This document shows positions 24,200 through 36,949 of a stretch of DNA of 64,000 bases, piece after piece. Origin of the DNA: Gaeumannomyces sp. JS-464 (Eukaryota; Ascomycota; Sordariomycetes; Magnaporthales; Magnaporthaceae); contig NGZR01000004.1 in assembly GCA_002197995.1 (NCBI GenBank), positions 4,340,001 through 4,404,000 on the forward strand. The letters are read 5' to 3'. The number at the start of each line of letters is the position of its first letter. The first letter of the stretch is position 1. The notes below the pieces were generated by a model. The model was not told where the DNA came from. It was given only the letters and a program-made list of their open reading frames with translations, and made no database searches. The position numbers and the translations under genes were made by a program.

Positions 24200-26640
24200 T
24201 ATTTTGTAATAATCGAATTTTTATTATTAAGCGCAAATTAGCAAGCGTTAAAGTATTATAACCAGTCGATTTGCGCGAAAGTGATAAAATAGCGTAAATA
24301 GTGCTAAACCTTTTAATTTGCTCGTTTTATACCCCTGTTTATTTCGGGGTAAAAGGATATAAAAAGCAATTGTTTAATTCCTATTTAAAAATATAGTTTT
24401 ATTTAAAATTTTCTAATTTAATTTAAACTTTTATCGAATATAATATTATTCGGAAAGTTACGAAATTGTTATTAAGCAAAACGGAACTTTATTGCATATT
24501 TTTTTGCTTTTATATTATATATAGCTTTTATTTGGATATATTTTAATAATTTATTAATAATTACTATTAAATATTACGGTTTTTTTTAATAACGAAAATC
24601 TTTATTATAAAATTTATCGAAATGTTTTTTTAAAACTAATTTAAAACCGGAAAAAGGCGTAATAACTTTTGTTATATTATTATAATAAACGGGATTTGCG
24701 GCATATGTTACAATTGCGAACAAATCGTGCCACATTTCGTAACATTTTATTTTAATAGTAATTTTAATATAAAACCGTGAATGTATTATTCCGACCCGCG
24801 TAGTTTACGATCGGAAAAGCGTATATTTTTTAAATTAAAATGGTAATAAATAGTTTTTAAATTAAAAAGTATAACAGCTTTTTATATTAAAATGCTTTAT
24901 ATATATTAATTTCGCAATTTACCATTTACGTTTTTATATTAGCTTTTAAAGTAAAATTGCGCGCATTTTGCTAAATTGCTATAAGCTTATATTCGTATTT
25001 TTTATCGCGGCGTAACGTTTTATTTTATAAATTCGTTAAAGCTTATTCGCGGAAAGTAATAGCTCCCGTTAAAAAAGGTATAACGTAAATATGGTTTTGT
25101 ATTAATAATTAGGCCGGATTAAATGCTAAGTTTTTTTTCGTATCGGCGTAGTTTCGTTATAAGTTTAGCTCGGAGATAAAATGGTTATAAATACGAAATT
25201 AATACGGAATTTTGCTAACGTCGTGCTTTAACCGGGTTGCACTGGTTATAACAGCGTTACTTTGCGTATTTTTCCTTTTTCGTTTTGTTTTTTTGTAATA
25301 GCGCGTTTGGTAATACTACGTATTTTTTTAGTTAGTATTACAAATTGTAATTAAATTCCGCTAATATTTCCGCTTAACGCATTTTTTTTCGAACATTTTT
25401 CGAAATTTAAAAAAATATTCCAAACTTTTATAATTTATAAAAATTAAAAACGGTTTAAATACGTTTTATAATTTTACGTTCCAAATTTTTAAACATTTTA
25501 TTACCGTTAAAAGTTTTTATTATAAATGGTATAATTGCGTTATATATCGTTTAATTTAGCGAAATGGTAAATAACTAATTGCTATAAGCCGTTTTTGCCT
25601 TTTTAAAATAAATAACCTTTTAAAACCGTCCCGAAACAATTTAACTTTAACTTTGTATTTTGTTTTAAGTTTTTATTATGCTAGTACGGGTGTTTAAATA
25701 AACGCTAGTTTTAACCGTTCGAATATTATATCGATTTTAAAGTTTTATTAATACGAAATCCCTTTTTTAATTAAAGCTAGCAATAACGCAATTAGCTTCG
25801 AATATTTATCGATAAAATTTCGGTAAAAATTAACAAAGTTAAAAAAGCCGCGAAATTTTTTAAATATTTTTAACGCTTTTTAATCGCGAATCGCGCGGAT
25901 TTTTTCTAGGTCGGTTTGGATTCCTTCCTTTGTTTTAACTATAAACTTTAAATATTTAACTTTTTACATTGCGAAATCGCTTTTTTCCAGGTTTAAATTT
26001 AGCCCGGCGTTTTTTAGCCGACGGAAAACTTTTTTCACTTTTTTTATATAATTTTTGCGAAATTCCGAGGAAAAAATAAGCACGTCGTCCAAATATGCTA
26101 ATACGAAATCGTCGAAAATATCGCTTAAAATACCGTTAATATAGCGTTAAAACATTATTAAAGCTTTTGCAAAGCCGAACGGGCATATTAGCTATTCGAA
26201 TAATCCGAATCGTATTTAAAACGTTATGAAATATTTTTTCGCTTTTTACCACCCGGATTTTGTAAAAAGCGGCTTTAACGTTCACTTTTGTAAACCATTT
26301 CGCTTTTAATAAAAAGCGGAGTATTTTTTTTACCAACGGTAAAAAGTAGCGATTTTAAAGCGTAATCGCGTTAAATGCACGGTAATTTACGTATAAAGGT
26401 TAACCTTTTAATTGTTTACGTATTATTAAAATAAGCGCGGTTATTAAAAATAAATTAACGCAAATCCAGCTTTTATCCATTAAATCGGTAATTTATTTGC
26501 GTAATTTTAAAAGTTATTCTTTTAGCATATTATATAAACGTTTTTAAAAAAGGTTTAAAATAAAACCGTTATCGTTTTTTTTAATTAAATATAATAGTTT
26601 AGGTTTTTTCGGTATAAAAGCAACTTTAATCCTTTCGTTT
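24200..26640 (-). pseudogene. pol of element B, degenerate
   Basis: The reverse transcriptase is clear. KAKWFTKVNVKAAFYKIRVV lies within 26,136-26,336, and DIFDDFVLAYLDDVL, with intact YLDD, at about 26,075-26,120. RNase H and integrase should lie to the left, down to about 24.2 kb, but were not resolved motif by motif. Confidence 0.7.
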
Positions 26641-26999
26641 TATCGAAAAGGTCGGCGAATTCCGCTAATTTTTAAAGCAATTTAAGTTTTAACCGGTTAA
26701 GTGGTAATATTTTAACGGTAAATTGTAATATTTGTATTATTTCTTTTAAAAAATAGATATAAATTTGTAATTTTATTAAAAATTTCGTTATTATTTTTAG
26801 CAAATTACGGCGAAAATATTACCGATAATTACCGAAAATTTCTCCGGGGTTAATTAGGCTTTCGCTTTTTTAATTACGAATTAATTTATTACTTTTATTT
26901 GTAAATAGCTTAAAACCGCGTTAAAAGTAACTTATTCGCGTTTTATTTACGAAAATTTTAAAATAACGTTTCGTAATATATTTAAAATAATATAAAATA

Positions 27000-28200
27000 A
27001 TATAAGCTTTATTTAGCTATTTATATCCATTTATATATTAACAAATTAACAAACTTAAATAATATTAGGATTAAAAATAAAAGGCCGTTTATATTTTGTT
27101 CGATTTTTTTTAATTCGTTTTTCCATTTTCTTTTAAATAGCCCGTTAATTGCAATTTATATCCGCTGCCGTAATTTCCCTTTTTAACTAAGTTTTTTATT
27201 AAAAGCTACTTTTTTCCCCCCTCGGTACCGGTGTTTTAAGTCGAGGGCAACTTAACCTCCTTCGGCCGTACCGCGTTTCCGTATTAACAAGCTCGTCGCT
27301 CGTGTTTTTTATTTTTACAATTTAAATACGCTTCGGATTCCCGTCGCCGTTGGAATTTTTCCTAAAATACTTAAAAGGTGCGTAGCTTACGTGGCGGTTA
27401 TACGTTAATGTAAGCCGCGTTAACGCTTATTATCGAAGTATTTTCCGTATTTCCTCCGGTATAAGCAAAAGCGGGGGGTTATAATGCTTTTTTGCCAAAT
27501 TTATTATTTAAATCGATCGCTTTTAATATTTGTATAATGCGTTTATACACGGCTACCACTTTTTAATAAAAAGTGGTATCGTATAAGCCCGTTACCGCCG
27601 TTAAACAAATGCGGTTAAAAATGCGGAAACGGAAGTAATTAATTTTAATTTCGTCCGCTTATCCCAATCCGCTAGCGAATGCTAACAGCATTTTAAATTT
27701 AGTATAAAAATAAGTGAACGTTTAGCCCGGCTTTATCCGGTAAACTTTTAGCTTCGTTAAAGCTTAAGCTTTTTTATAAAGGTCGTTAAAAATAGTACTA
27801 AAGTGGAAAATAAAATCGGCTGGGTTATACGTGCTATTTAATCCTCCGATTTCGTAATAAAAGCGTACTACATTTTAAATGCTTAAGGCTAAATACGCCC
27901 AAATGTACTTAAACTTATCGCGGTCGTTTTCGATAAATTCCGCGTTTCGGTTAAGCTTATACTCGACCGCGTTTTTCCAAACGTCGAAACCACCCCCATC
28001 GCCGGCGTATAAAGTCGGGTTTTTAAAAAGCAGCCGTTTTAATGCGAAAAGTGTTACGTATACGGTTAAAAGTTAATCCTTTTATTCCGTTATTACCCGT
28101 GTAATATCGTTGCGGTAATCGACGAAAAGCTTATTAGCGTTGTTTTAAAACTTTTGTTAGTTAAATTCGGCCGCGGCTAATCGTGTTTAAAGGTTCGTAA
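27000..28200 (-). pseudogene. gag of element B, degenerate
   Basis: On the minus strand near 28,020-27,850 the reading includes LYAGDGGGFDVWKNAVEYKL followed by DRDKFKYIWAYLAL. This is typical of the N-terminal gag region of fungal gypsy elements. The boundaries are approximate. Confidence 0.6.
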
Positions 28201-28333
28201 TAGTAGCGAATAGCGAGCTTTGTAAAAGGAAAGTCGAAGCACTAAAGGTAAAAGTTAAGCCCTCGTTGTTATTCGTAGTGTTTAGTATTATTATTATTAT
28301 AATCCCTTTTAATGGGAAAAAATCTTTTAAAAA

Positions 28334-28511
28334 TGTAATAAATTTGGCTATTAGGTGGTCGTTAATAAAGGTTAAAATAATGTTATTTTAACAAATAAAA
28401 AGGAAAAAAAAAGGTTATAAAAAAGGTTATATGGTTTTTATATATATACGAGTTGGCTTAAAAGTAACCCCTAAGCTGTTACTTCCGTGCCTAAAGCACG
28501 AAACTATAACA
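28334..28511 (-). repeat. Right LTR of element B (its 5' LTR)
   Basis: 178 bp, TGTAATAAATTTGGC to CGAAACTATAACA, followed by the target copy ACGTT at 28,512-28,516. Confidence 0.95.
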
Positions 28512-28516
28512 ACGTT

Positions 28517-31500
28517 CGATTAAAAAAAGTGCGAAATTGCGAAATGCAAAAAACATATAGTATTAAAAGCGAAAACTTAGCATTAAAAGATTACGCAGGC
28601 GTACGTACCGTTTAACCCGGATAAAAAAGCGAACGTGCGGTACTCGTTCTTTTTATTAAAAAATTAAAAAAAACTACCTAAACGGAAAGCACGGAATGGA
28701 AAAAAAAACCGATAAAAACCCTCGTGATAGCAAAATCGAATTAACCGTACGACCTATTAACATTCCGGATAAAATGTTAAAAAAAAAGTTAAAATAATAA
28801 TCGATTGCGAAATATAAAGCGATTACGTATCGCTATAAACGGTTAAACGGAATAAAATTTTTATAAAACGAAAACGTTAACCGTACTAATTTAAAACGGT
28901 TAAAAAAATACCTATCGCTTATAATAAAAAATAAATCGACCAAAAAACACAACTAGTAATATTACGTACCCGGAATGGGGAAAACGTTACTATTATATTG
29001 GATAAGTTGGAAATAAGGGAAAAAAACGTCATTTTCGAAATTCTTTAGCTTAAAAAAAATAACTTACGAATAAATTAAACCACCGGCTAGGTTTAATAGG
29101 AAAAAATACGAATAATTAAAACGGTTTACCAGTTTTAAACCTTAAACCGTAAGCATAAAAAGCAACGAAAAAAAGTTATTATAGTAATAAAACTTAGCAA
29201 TTTACCTTTGCATTTAGCATTAACGAATATACGATTATTTAAAATGTAAAGCGATTAAAACGACCCAATTAACATTAAAAAACGGCTTACGAATATTCCG
29301 AAAAAATATTACAAATACGAAAAGTTGTTCCAAAAAAACCTAAAAACGGTACTTTCCAAATACGAACCGTTTAACTTTAAAATTAAGCTTAAACCAAATA
29401 TATAACTTAAATACCAAAAGCTATACTAGCTAGTAGCCGTCGGTAGCAAAAAGTGCTAAAAAACAGCTGAAAAAAACCTACGAAAAGGATATATTAAACC
29501 TTTCGATTTTTTAGTAAAGCACGGGATCTTATAAAAAAGAAAAAAAATAAAACGGAGCGGATATGCATTAATTACCGCTTATTAAACAAAATTACGATTA
29601 AAAATTAATATCTTTTACTTTTTATTAACGAATTACGAAATAAGCTCGGTAAAGCTTAATATTTTACGGTTTTAAACTTACGAAAAGCTTATAGCTTAAT
29701 ACGAATTAAAAAGGGTTAAAAATGGCTTACGGCTTTTTAAATAAAACTTAAATGCTACGAATTTTTAATAATAACCTTCGGGTTTACTAACGCATTAGCT
29801 ACGTTTTAAAGGATAATTAACCATATATTACGCGAATACTTTAACGTTTTTACCTTCGCGTATTTAAACGATATTTTAATTTTTTCGAAAACGTTAAAAA
29901 AGCATAAGCAATACGTATATGAAATACATTAAAAGTTGCTTAGCGTAATGCTTTTTATTAAATTAAAAAAGTGCGAATGGCATATTTAAAAAGTCGCTTT
30001 CCTAAGGTTTATAATTACACCCGGACAAATTTGCATGGATTTTAAAAAAGTAAAAAAGTTAAAAAGTAGCTTATATTTAAAAACGTTAAAAAAGTACAAA
30101 GGTTTTTAAGATTTTTAAACTTTTATAAACGGTTTATCCGTGGTTATAGCAAAATCGTTATACCATTTACGAACTTTACTAAAAATAACTATTAATTTCA
30201 TTAAAAAGGATAAAAATAAAAGGCTTTCGAGCAATTATAAAACGCCGTAATAAGCGAACTAATATTAGCATTTTTAAACTTAAAAAAACCTTTCGAAGTT
30301 AAAATTAACGCGTCGAATTACGCGATCGGCGGCCAACTCGGACAAAAAAAAGATTAAAAACGGTTGCACTTTTGCGCGTTTTTTTTCGCAAAAGTTAAAT
30401 AAATTTAAGTTAAACTACCAAATCCACGATAAAAACTTTTAATAATTATTTAAGCATTCGAAAAATGGCGACCGCACTTTTGCGAAGTAAAGCATTAGGT
30501 TATAATATATATAAACTATAAAAACCTAACACATTTTACTATAAGCAAAAATTTAAATAAGCGATAAATTCGCTGGAATAAGTTTTTGCAAAATTACGAT
30601 ATCCGGATTAAATACCGAAAAAAGTCGGAAAACGGCCGGGCGAACGCTTTAAGTTAACAACCGAACCATTAAATTGCAATACCTAAAAAAATACGAGTAA
30701 TCCTAGCGGAAAAACCAAACGGATTTTTAATTCCGGCATAAAAAATGCTTATTAAAATGGTTTAATAGGGAAAAGTTTAAACTTTAAAAAAAATCCAACA
30801 AATTTATAACCAATTAGCATGTAGCTATTAAAACGTAACTAAAACGTAAAAACGGTTGCAATAATATTACGGGTTTGTAAAAACCCGGGCTAAAGTACAA
30901 AACGTAATAAAAAATTGCGAAAGCTGCGTTAAAAACAAAGTTAGCAAACATAAGCTTTATAAGCTTTTGCAACCTTTGCCGGCGCCCGGCGAGGCGTGGT
31001 AAAAGTTATTATAAATTTCGTTATTAAACTTCCCCAATTTAAAAAACCGATAATTAAAGTAAAATACGATAATATACTGGTAGTAGTGGATAAATTTACC
31101 AAATACGCTTTATTTTTACCGTATGAAAAAAGCAGCAATGCTATTAAATTAACGTACGTTTTTATTAAGCACGTAATAGCGGAATACGGTACGCCGGGCC
31201 GTTTAATTACGGATAAAAATAAGCTATTTACGAGCAAATTTTAAAAAAAGTTTACGGTTTTGCTAAAAGCTAAGCACTTTTTCTTTATAGCTTACTATTT
31301 TTAAACAAATAAATAAACGAAACGAACGAATTAAACTATAAAGTAGTATTTACGTTATTACGTAAATTATAAATAAAACGATTAAGTATAATTATTTTTA
31401 TAACCTAATTCGCTTATAATAGCTTAATTTATAAAAGCATAAAAACTATACCGTTTTATGCGAATTATGGGTTTACGCCAATAGCGTATAAGGAATTTAA

Positions 31501-32060
31501 AGTAGGAAAATATGCTTTAATAGCGGAAATGCAAATAACGAAATTTACCAAATTATATAAACATTTTTAAACAAAGCTAAAAAAGTTACAACACCGTATA
31601 GCTATTTAAGCAAATAAAAAAAAATCGAAAAACCGACTTTTAAAAAAAAGGATAATGTTTATCTTTTTTAACGAAATATTAAAAAGAAACGACCGAACGA
31701 TAAGCTAAACTATAAAAAACTAAAACCGTTTAAAGTATTAAAAAAGGTTTTAAACGTAAATTACAAATTCCAATTACCGTTAACTATAAAATTTCACCCG
31801 GTTTTTTATATTTCCTTATTCGAATTAACGTTACCGGATTTTAAAAGCGACGATTTAATAAAAGTCGATTTAAAATAAAAGTACGAAATCGAAAAAATGC
31901 TAAATTATAAGCTAAAACATAAACCTAAAAAGTACTTAGTTAAATGGAAAAAGTACGGTTATAAAAAAAACACGTGGGAAAAAAACCAATTTTAGGAATT
32001 GCTAAAACACTTTACGAAAGTATTAGTTAAAATAATTATAAAAAGGTTAGCTAGTAAAAA
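28517..32060 (+). pseudogene. pol of element A (RT, RNase H, integrase, chromodomain), degenerate
   Basis: The reverse transcriptase runs near 29.5-30.1 kb and includes FTFAYLNDILIFSKTLKKHK; YLDD has become YLND. RNase H (about 30.2-30.65 kb) retains NYAIGGQLGQ-type and LNYQIHDK-type readings with changes. The integrase core is open from 30,996 to 31,240 (ILVVVDKFTKYALFLPY, then RLITDKNKLFTSKF). A chromodomain follows at about 31,880-31,990 (KYLVKWKKYGYKKNTWE), which places the element in the chromovirus branch of Ty3/gypsy. The N-terminal pol part precedes 21,370 and is cut off by element B. Confidence 0.85.
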
Positions 32061-32450
32061 AAACGGTAAAACGACGATTTTCTTTGGAAATACCCGTGAT
32101 ATTTCTAAAAAAAACCGCCGGTTTTTTTAGCTTAGCCGAAAATTAAACACGGGACTTATAAAATGGGGGTTATAAATAATACTGTTTTACTTTTAAATTA
32201 AAAAGAAGCAGCATTTACTAAAACCAAATAAAGCAAAAAGTTAACACTAAACAGTTAGTAAAAAAAAAAAAAAAAAAAAAATAAAAGCTTAATAAGCTTC
32301 GGGGTAAGCCTAAAAACTTATCGACTTTTACGGCCGTGCCGGGATTTAAACCCGAAACTTCGGCAAAAAGATTAAAACTACGCTTAATGCGTTATAAAAC
32401 CTAAAACAGTTTTTAAAAAAAGTTACAATTTACTTTAGTAAAAAAAGGTA

Positions 32451-34311
32451 ACGTAGTTTACCACCAAGTCGGTTAAACCACCAAGTCGATTACCCAACCC
32501 CGACTTCCGGTTAATCGACGCGTATGCCAACCCAATAACGCCAAAAATCCATTTAAACTATTCGGAACTGTATATATTAAACGTTTTTACTTCTTCCTAA
32601 CAAATGCGCGCATTATGTCCGGTTTTGCCGCAAATGCTATATCGCCGACGAGTCGTTATCACCCTTCTTTTTTAACCCTTTTAATCGCGCATTTTTTACT
32701 ATAATTGCTTATTTAGCTCCTGCTGGTTTAAAACATTTCGTATTTTTTTAACAATATGTAACCCTTTTTATTAAACACGTGTTTTTTTAGCCTTCCGGCG
32801 TTTATTTAATGCTTCGTTCGCCTTGCGTAGCGAAGCAATTTCGGCTTTAAAAAGGGCCATTTAATGCATTATCGAATTTATCCCTTTCGCAAACTGGTTT
32901 ACAACCGCTAGCATAAGTAACGGAAAACTGCTTTGGTAATTAAAAATCCGAATTTTAATATGTTCGAATTGCGAAGTTACGTTTTTAGCTATTTGGGGCG
33001 TTTTAAAGGTTTAAAGTTCGGCGTCGTTTAAAAGCTTTTTCGAGGGAGTTAAAATTCGTAACCTTACATTTAGCTTTTCCAAACCCGAATCCGGATTAAA
33101 AAAAGCAAAACCAGCTTTTCGAAAACCTTTTTAAATATTTTTTTCGGTTATAAAGTTAAAAAATGCCGCTTTAAACGCCGAAAGGAATTCGATTTTAATT
33201 AAGTGGTTAACGTATAACCTTATTAGGTTTTCGATTTATCAACCGTACGCTTTTTTAGCGGGCTAAAACATTTAACGTTAAGCGGTTAAAAGAAGTAAAA
33301 CGAATGCGAAAGCATGCAAAGCGTAACGATGTTATATTCCTAGCAATAAAGCTTAAAATCCGTCGAATAATGGCTTTTATGCCCGTCCAGCATTAACAAA
33401 CGATAGAACCCTTTTCTGCGAGCTGCAATGTGTTTATCGAAATGCCGAATCCATTTTAAGCCGAGCTTATTCGTAATCCACCCGTTAAAACTCGTTAAAA
33501 TAACCTAATCGCGTAAAAAGTCGGTTTTCGAATACCAATTGGCCAAATAGTACTGCTTTTTAACGATAATAAAAAAAGGGATCGCTTAACCGTAATAATT
33601 AACCTTTTAAATAACTATAGCCCATTTTCGGTTACTAAGCTGGACCAGCTTTGCTTTACCACGGCTTTTCGATGTTGTAATAATTATAACGGCGGCGATT
33701 ATGCCTATAAAAAAGCCGGTTTCGTCGAAATTGTAAATGTCGTTATCCAAAATGCCATATTTGGCTATAGTATTTCGCATAAAGTCGAATTACGCAAAAA
33801 CGAGCTTGGGATTTTCGCATTTGGCTTTTTGGTAGTCGTACTTTCGAATTTAGCGCGTACCGAGCTTTGCGCGGCGTTTAACGAACTTCGCGACCTAGTT
33901 AGTCCCGACGGTGCCCGCGTCGCGTTCGGTGAGCAATCGATTAGCCATATTTTTAACACTAAAAGGCCGAGGAGGGAATGCGCGAAAATCCAGCTGAAGT
34001 ATATATTTAACAAGCGCTTTTTTTTCGAATTCCGTTAATTTCCGAAAATTGGGCATGCTGTTAAATCGAACAATCCGGCCGCGGCGTCGGTCGTTTAATG
34101 TAAAATAGGGAATATTATAAAGTTTCGTTGTAATATGCATGCTAATTTTCGGATTATTTTCGATTGCTAGCAAAGCAAAAATTATTTTGGATTTTTTGGA
34201 TTGCGAATTTATTGCGCAGGTGTTAAAATGTTTAGGTAAAAAGTTAACGCGTCGCGTTGCGATTAAAATTAATAAACTCGATAGTTTAACAAACTCGGTG
34301 GTAAACTACGT
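32451..34311 (-). mobile_element. Fot1/pogo-like DNA transposon, copy 1 (in element A)
   Basis: TIRs ACGTAGTTTACCACC (left) and GGTGGTAAACTACGT (right) are flanked by TA at 32,449-32,450 and 34,312-34,313. The length of 1,861 bp is typical for Fot1-type elements. The minus strand holds the transposase relic. Confidence 0.9.
32500..34173 (-). pseudogene. Fot1/pogo-like transposase, copy 1, degenerate
   Basis: The N-terminal helix-turn-helix part is still open at 33,895-34,173. It includes KLTEFEKKALVKYILQLD, then FPPRPFSVKNMANRLLTERD, the Tc5/CENP-B-type DNA-binding arrangement. The DDE part follows to the left, with YNFDETGF-like sequence near 33,710-33,740 and a DVGCFSPLKK-like motif (read NVKCFSPLKK) near 33,240-33,280. 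The enzyme would cut and paste at TA sites. Many stops remove function. Confidence 0.85.
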
Positions 34312-34319
34312 TAAACAAG

Positions 34320-34860
34320 ATTAAATTAGGATTAACTTTAAGCATTTGCTAATTAAAAAGAACGGAAAAAGCTATAAAAAGCTCGAAGTGCGAAACAGCT
34401 TAGCAAGCCGTTTAATTAGCCTTTTCCCGCTTAATACGCTTTAACTTTTCCATCGAGTTAATACCGGGACGCACCGCGCGTATTATCTTTTTTAACCATA
34501 TTCGCTTTTGTTTTCGAAAACGAAAAACTTTTTCCTTCGCTTTTTCCAATTTAGTTTTAAATTTGGAATATTAAACGACGATATTTCGAAGTTTAAAAAA
34601 GGAAAGCTTTAAAACGTCGCACCCCGAACAATTAATTCGAAAACATTCCACGTACCAAAACGAGTTTAAAAAAAAGCGTTACACTTTTTACGCTTTAAAA
34701 CGTCGTAATAATATAAATAAAAAGCATTTCGTAATAATTAAAAAGGATAACCGTTAAAAGCTTTTTTCAATTAACGGTTTTTTTCGTAAAAAGACGTTTT
34801 TACACCCGATTAAACATTTTATTAAGTAAAAAAGGATGGGAAAAAGTAAAAAAGGAAAGT
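34320..34860 (-). pseudogene. Antisense ORF of element A (Cys motif plus coiled coil), degenerate
   Basis: Between the Fot1 copy and the 3' LTR, the strand opposite to A pol starts with a CT-rich leader at about 34,930-34,830. It then reads a Cys motif (VECFRINCSGCDV near 34,650-34,690). A highly charged helix comes next (KLEKAKEKVFRFRKQKRIW near 34,490-34,550), then SMEKLKRIKREKAN. The layout resembles small hypothetical fungal proteins with a Cys cluster, a coiled coil and a RLRKQ...LDEL-type tail. It belongs to the element, not to the Fot1 copy, because it lies outside the TIRs. Confidence 0.5.
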
Positions 34861-34930
34861 ATTTACTATTAATAAAAAGCGGGGCGATAAAACGTGGCCA
34901 AAAAGATTTGGCTTAAAAAGGGAAACTTAA

Positions 34931-35380
34931 TATTACGACCAGCATGTAAGCTTTTAAAATAGCAAAGCAAAAAAAGGCTTCGAAGTAGTGCTTTCGCCCC
35001 GTTTTAATTACGTAAAGTTACGTAAACCAAAAAGGATTTGTAAATTTGTAATAATAAGTAATAAACCTGAAAAAGGATTTATAAATTTATAACAAAGCAA
35101 TAAATTTAAAAAGGATTTGTAAATTTATAGCAAAATTATAAATTTAACCTAGCATAAAGAAAAAGGTAGCGTATATATAAAAGATGGATTTCTTATTGTT
35201 TTAAGTAGTTTTAACTAAAGCTTCGGCATTAATTAATTTAAGTTAGCTTTTAGGTATTTTTTAAAGTAAGCAATTAAACCGGCTTTTAAATTACGTAATT
35301 CTTTAAGCAATTAAACTTACGATATTATCCAGTTTACTTTTAAAACGCTTTATTTTAAAAGCAAACCTTTAATTGTAATA
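34931..35380 (+). repeat. 3' LTR of element A
   Basis: 450 bp, TATTACGACCAGCATG to AATTGTAATA. It is longer than the 5' LTR because it has three instead of two copies of the ~38-bp internal repeat. It is followed by the target copy GTACC. Confidence 0.9.
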
Positions 35381-35932
35381 GTACCGCGATACTTTATAAT
35401 ACCACAACTTTTTATATTTAAAAAATATCGTCGCGTTATCGCTCCGCTTTATTCCCGCTGTTTTTTATCCTTTTTTTTTACCTATTTTACGATATTTCCC
35501 GCTTTTTTATATCGAAATTTCGCGTTTCGCCGGTTTTTCGCCGTCGTTATAATGGCGCTAATTTATTTTCGTTTTAACAATATCGTTAGTTGCGCTACGG
35601 CTTTTACCGTTCGCATATACATTTATTGCTTACGCACCGCGTTTTAACGTATAAAGCTTTTAATTATCGCTCGTACCCCGCCGTTATTCGATTAAATGTT
35701 CCTTATTATCCAGTTTTCGTACTATTTTAATAATGGCTATCGTTTTAATTAGCAATTAAATTTGTGCGATTAATGTAATAACCGTAATAAGTTTTATAAT
35801 AGCGTAAATGTTTCCCCGTTTTATTTTCGCTTATCGCTTACTAATTAGTCGCTATTTAACCGTCGGCGTTTTTGCGTAACAACATTAATAACTTTATCGC
35901 TTTTTGGGCTTTTAGCGAATCGTTTTTCCGCC

Positions 35933-36949
35933 GTGCCTTTTTCTATAACGTGGAATTTAACTAATGGGAAGTTAACGAGCACGTGGATAACGACGCTTCG
36001 TAATAGGTTAACCCGGCTAATTACTTGCTATTTAAGTTATAGCTTATTTAAACCGTTTTTATATCGATTTATACGTTTTTTAATAGCTTTATTCGCGCGA
36101 ATACGCAAAGTGATAAGCAACGCGGCGTTAAAAGCTCGAAAAAAAAGTCGCAATGTAAATACAACGCCGGTTATTTACTATTTAATTATTATTACTAACC
36201 GTTTATTCGTTATAATAAAAGCGCATTAAGCGTAAGCTAACGGCCGCGCGTACCGAGGTTTAAAAGTTAACAAACTCCTTTATTGCGTTAAAAAATCGCT
36301 AAAAGCTTCGTTAAAAATGGATATTTTTGCGCTAAGTAAGCGTATTATTATCGTAAGCGTAACGTTACCCCGTTGGATTAACCGCGAGTTAACGTCGTGT
36401 TTATGCAACTTTGCATTTGTAATACCGACGACGGGAGTCGCATTTAAAGCTTTGCGCGCCGTTAGTTCGTTAATTGCATTATCGGCCGCTTTGTTAATTG
36501 GCAAAAGGAAAACGTGCGTCGTTTTTTTGCTTACGCGTAAACGGTCGTTCGTCGTTGCGGTATTCGGCGCGGTTTTCGTTATTAGGTTATAAGTAACTAT
36601 TGCAACCACATTTTTAAATATTATAGTAAAAAAGTTCGGGGTTTAATTATTAGCTTTCCGCTTATATATCTTTAAAAGCTTTAAAATAAAAGCGTAGTTT
36701 ATAATTTTTTCGTTAAGCTTAAAACGGAATTTAACGTTTTTATATCGGATTCGAAGGGCGACGTTAGCAATTAAAACGTCGTTTAACGGTTTTTCCAATA
36801 ATAATAATGCTAACGGTGGTAATAATGGTATTAAAAGTGGTAGCAATAGTAATTCGCCGCTTTTAAACGGTAATAACGACATCGGTTTTTAGGTTAATAA
36901 TTTGGATAACGATAATAACGTCGTTAATACGGGTTAAAACGTAAAATAA
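35933..36949 (+). pseudogene. Possible antisense ORF of element F, degenerate
   Basis: One plus-strand frame is open at 35,933-36,229 and again at 36,317-36,592. It can be read on to 36,949 with few TAA/TAG stops. It ends in an Asn/Gly/Ser-rich part (NNNNANGGNNGIKSGSNSNS near 36,800-36,860). A second frame and the minus strand are also fairly open here, so the frame choice is uncertain. Its place between pol and the 3' LTR matches the antisense frames of A, B and D. Confidence 0.35.

Larger units (their letters stand above)
21376..28511 (-). mobile_element. Ty3/gypsy element B, inserted in element A
   Basis: The two LTRs (21,376-21,555 and 28,334-28,511) and the perfect 5-bp duplication ACGTT on both sides define the element exactly at 7.1 kb. 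gag and pol read on the minus strand from right to left. The left 2 kb carries a frame on the opposite strand. It splits element A's coding region, which resumes at 28,517. Confidence 0.95.
18992..35380 (+). mobile_element. Ty3/gypsy chromovirus element A (nested in F, host to B and a Fot1 copy)
   Basis: LTRs lie at 18,992-19,399 and 34,931-35,380. The target duplication is GTACT (18,987-18,991) and GTACC (35,381-35,385). After removal of B and the Fot1-like copy the element is about 7.4 kb. In plus-strand order it shows gag with a CCHC knuckle, RT, RNase H, integrase and chromodomain, then an antisense remnant before the 3' LTR. Confidence 0.9.

Noticed and set aside
33765..34038. Plus-strand open frames over the Fot1 transposase N-terminus, repeated at 53,087-53,389
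   Set aside because: They are shadows of the minus-strand transposase, which matches a known family in the opposite frame.
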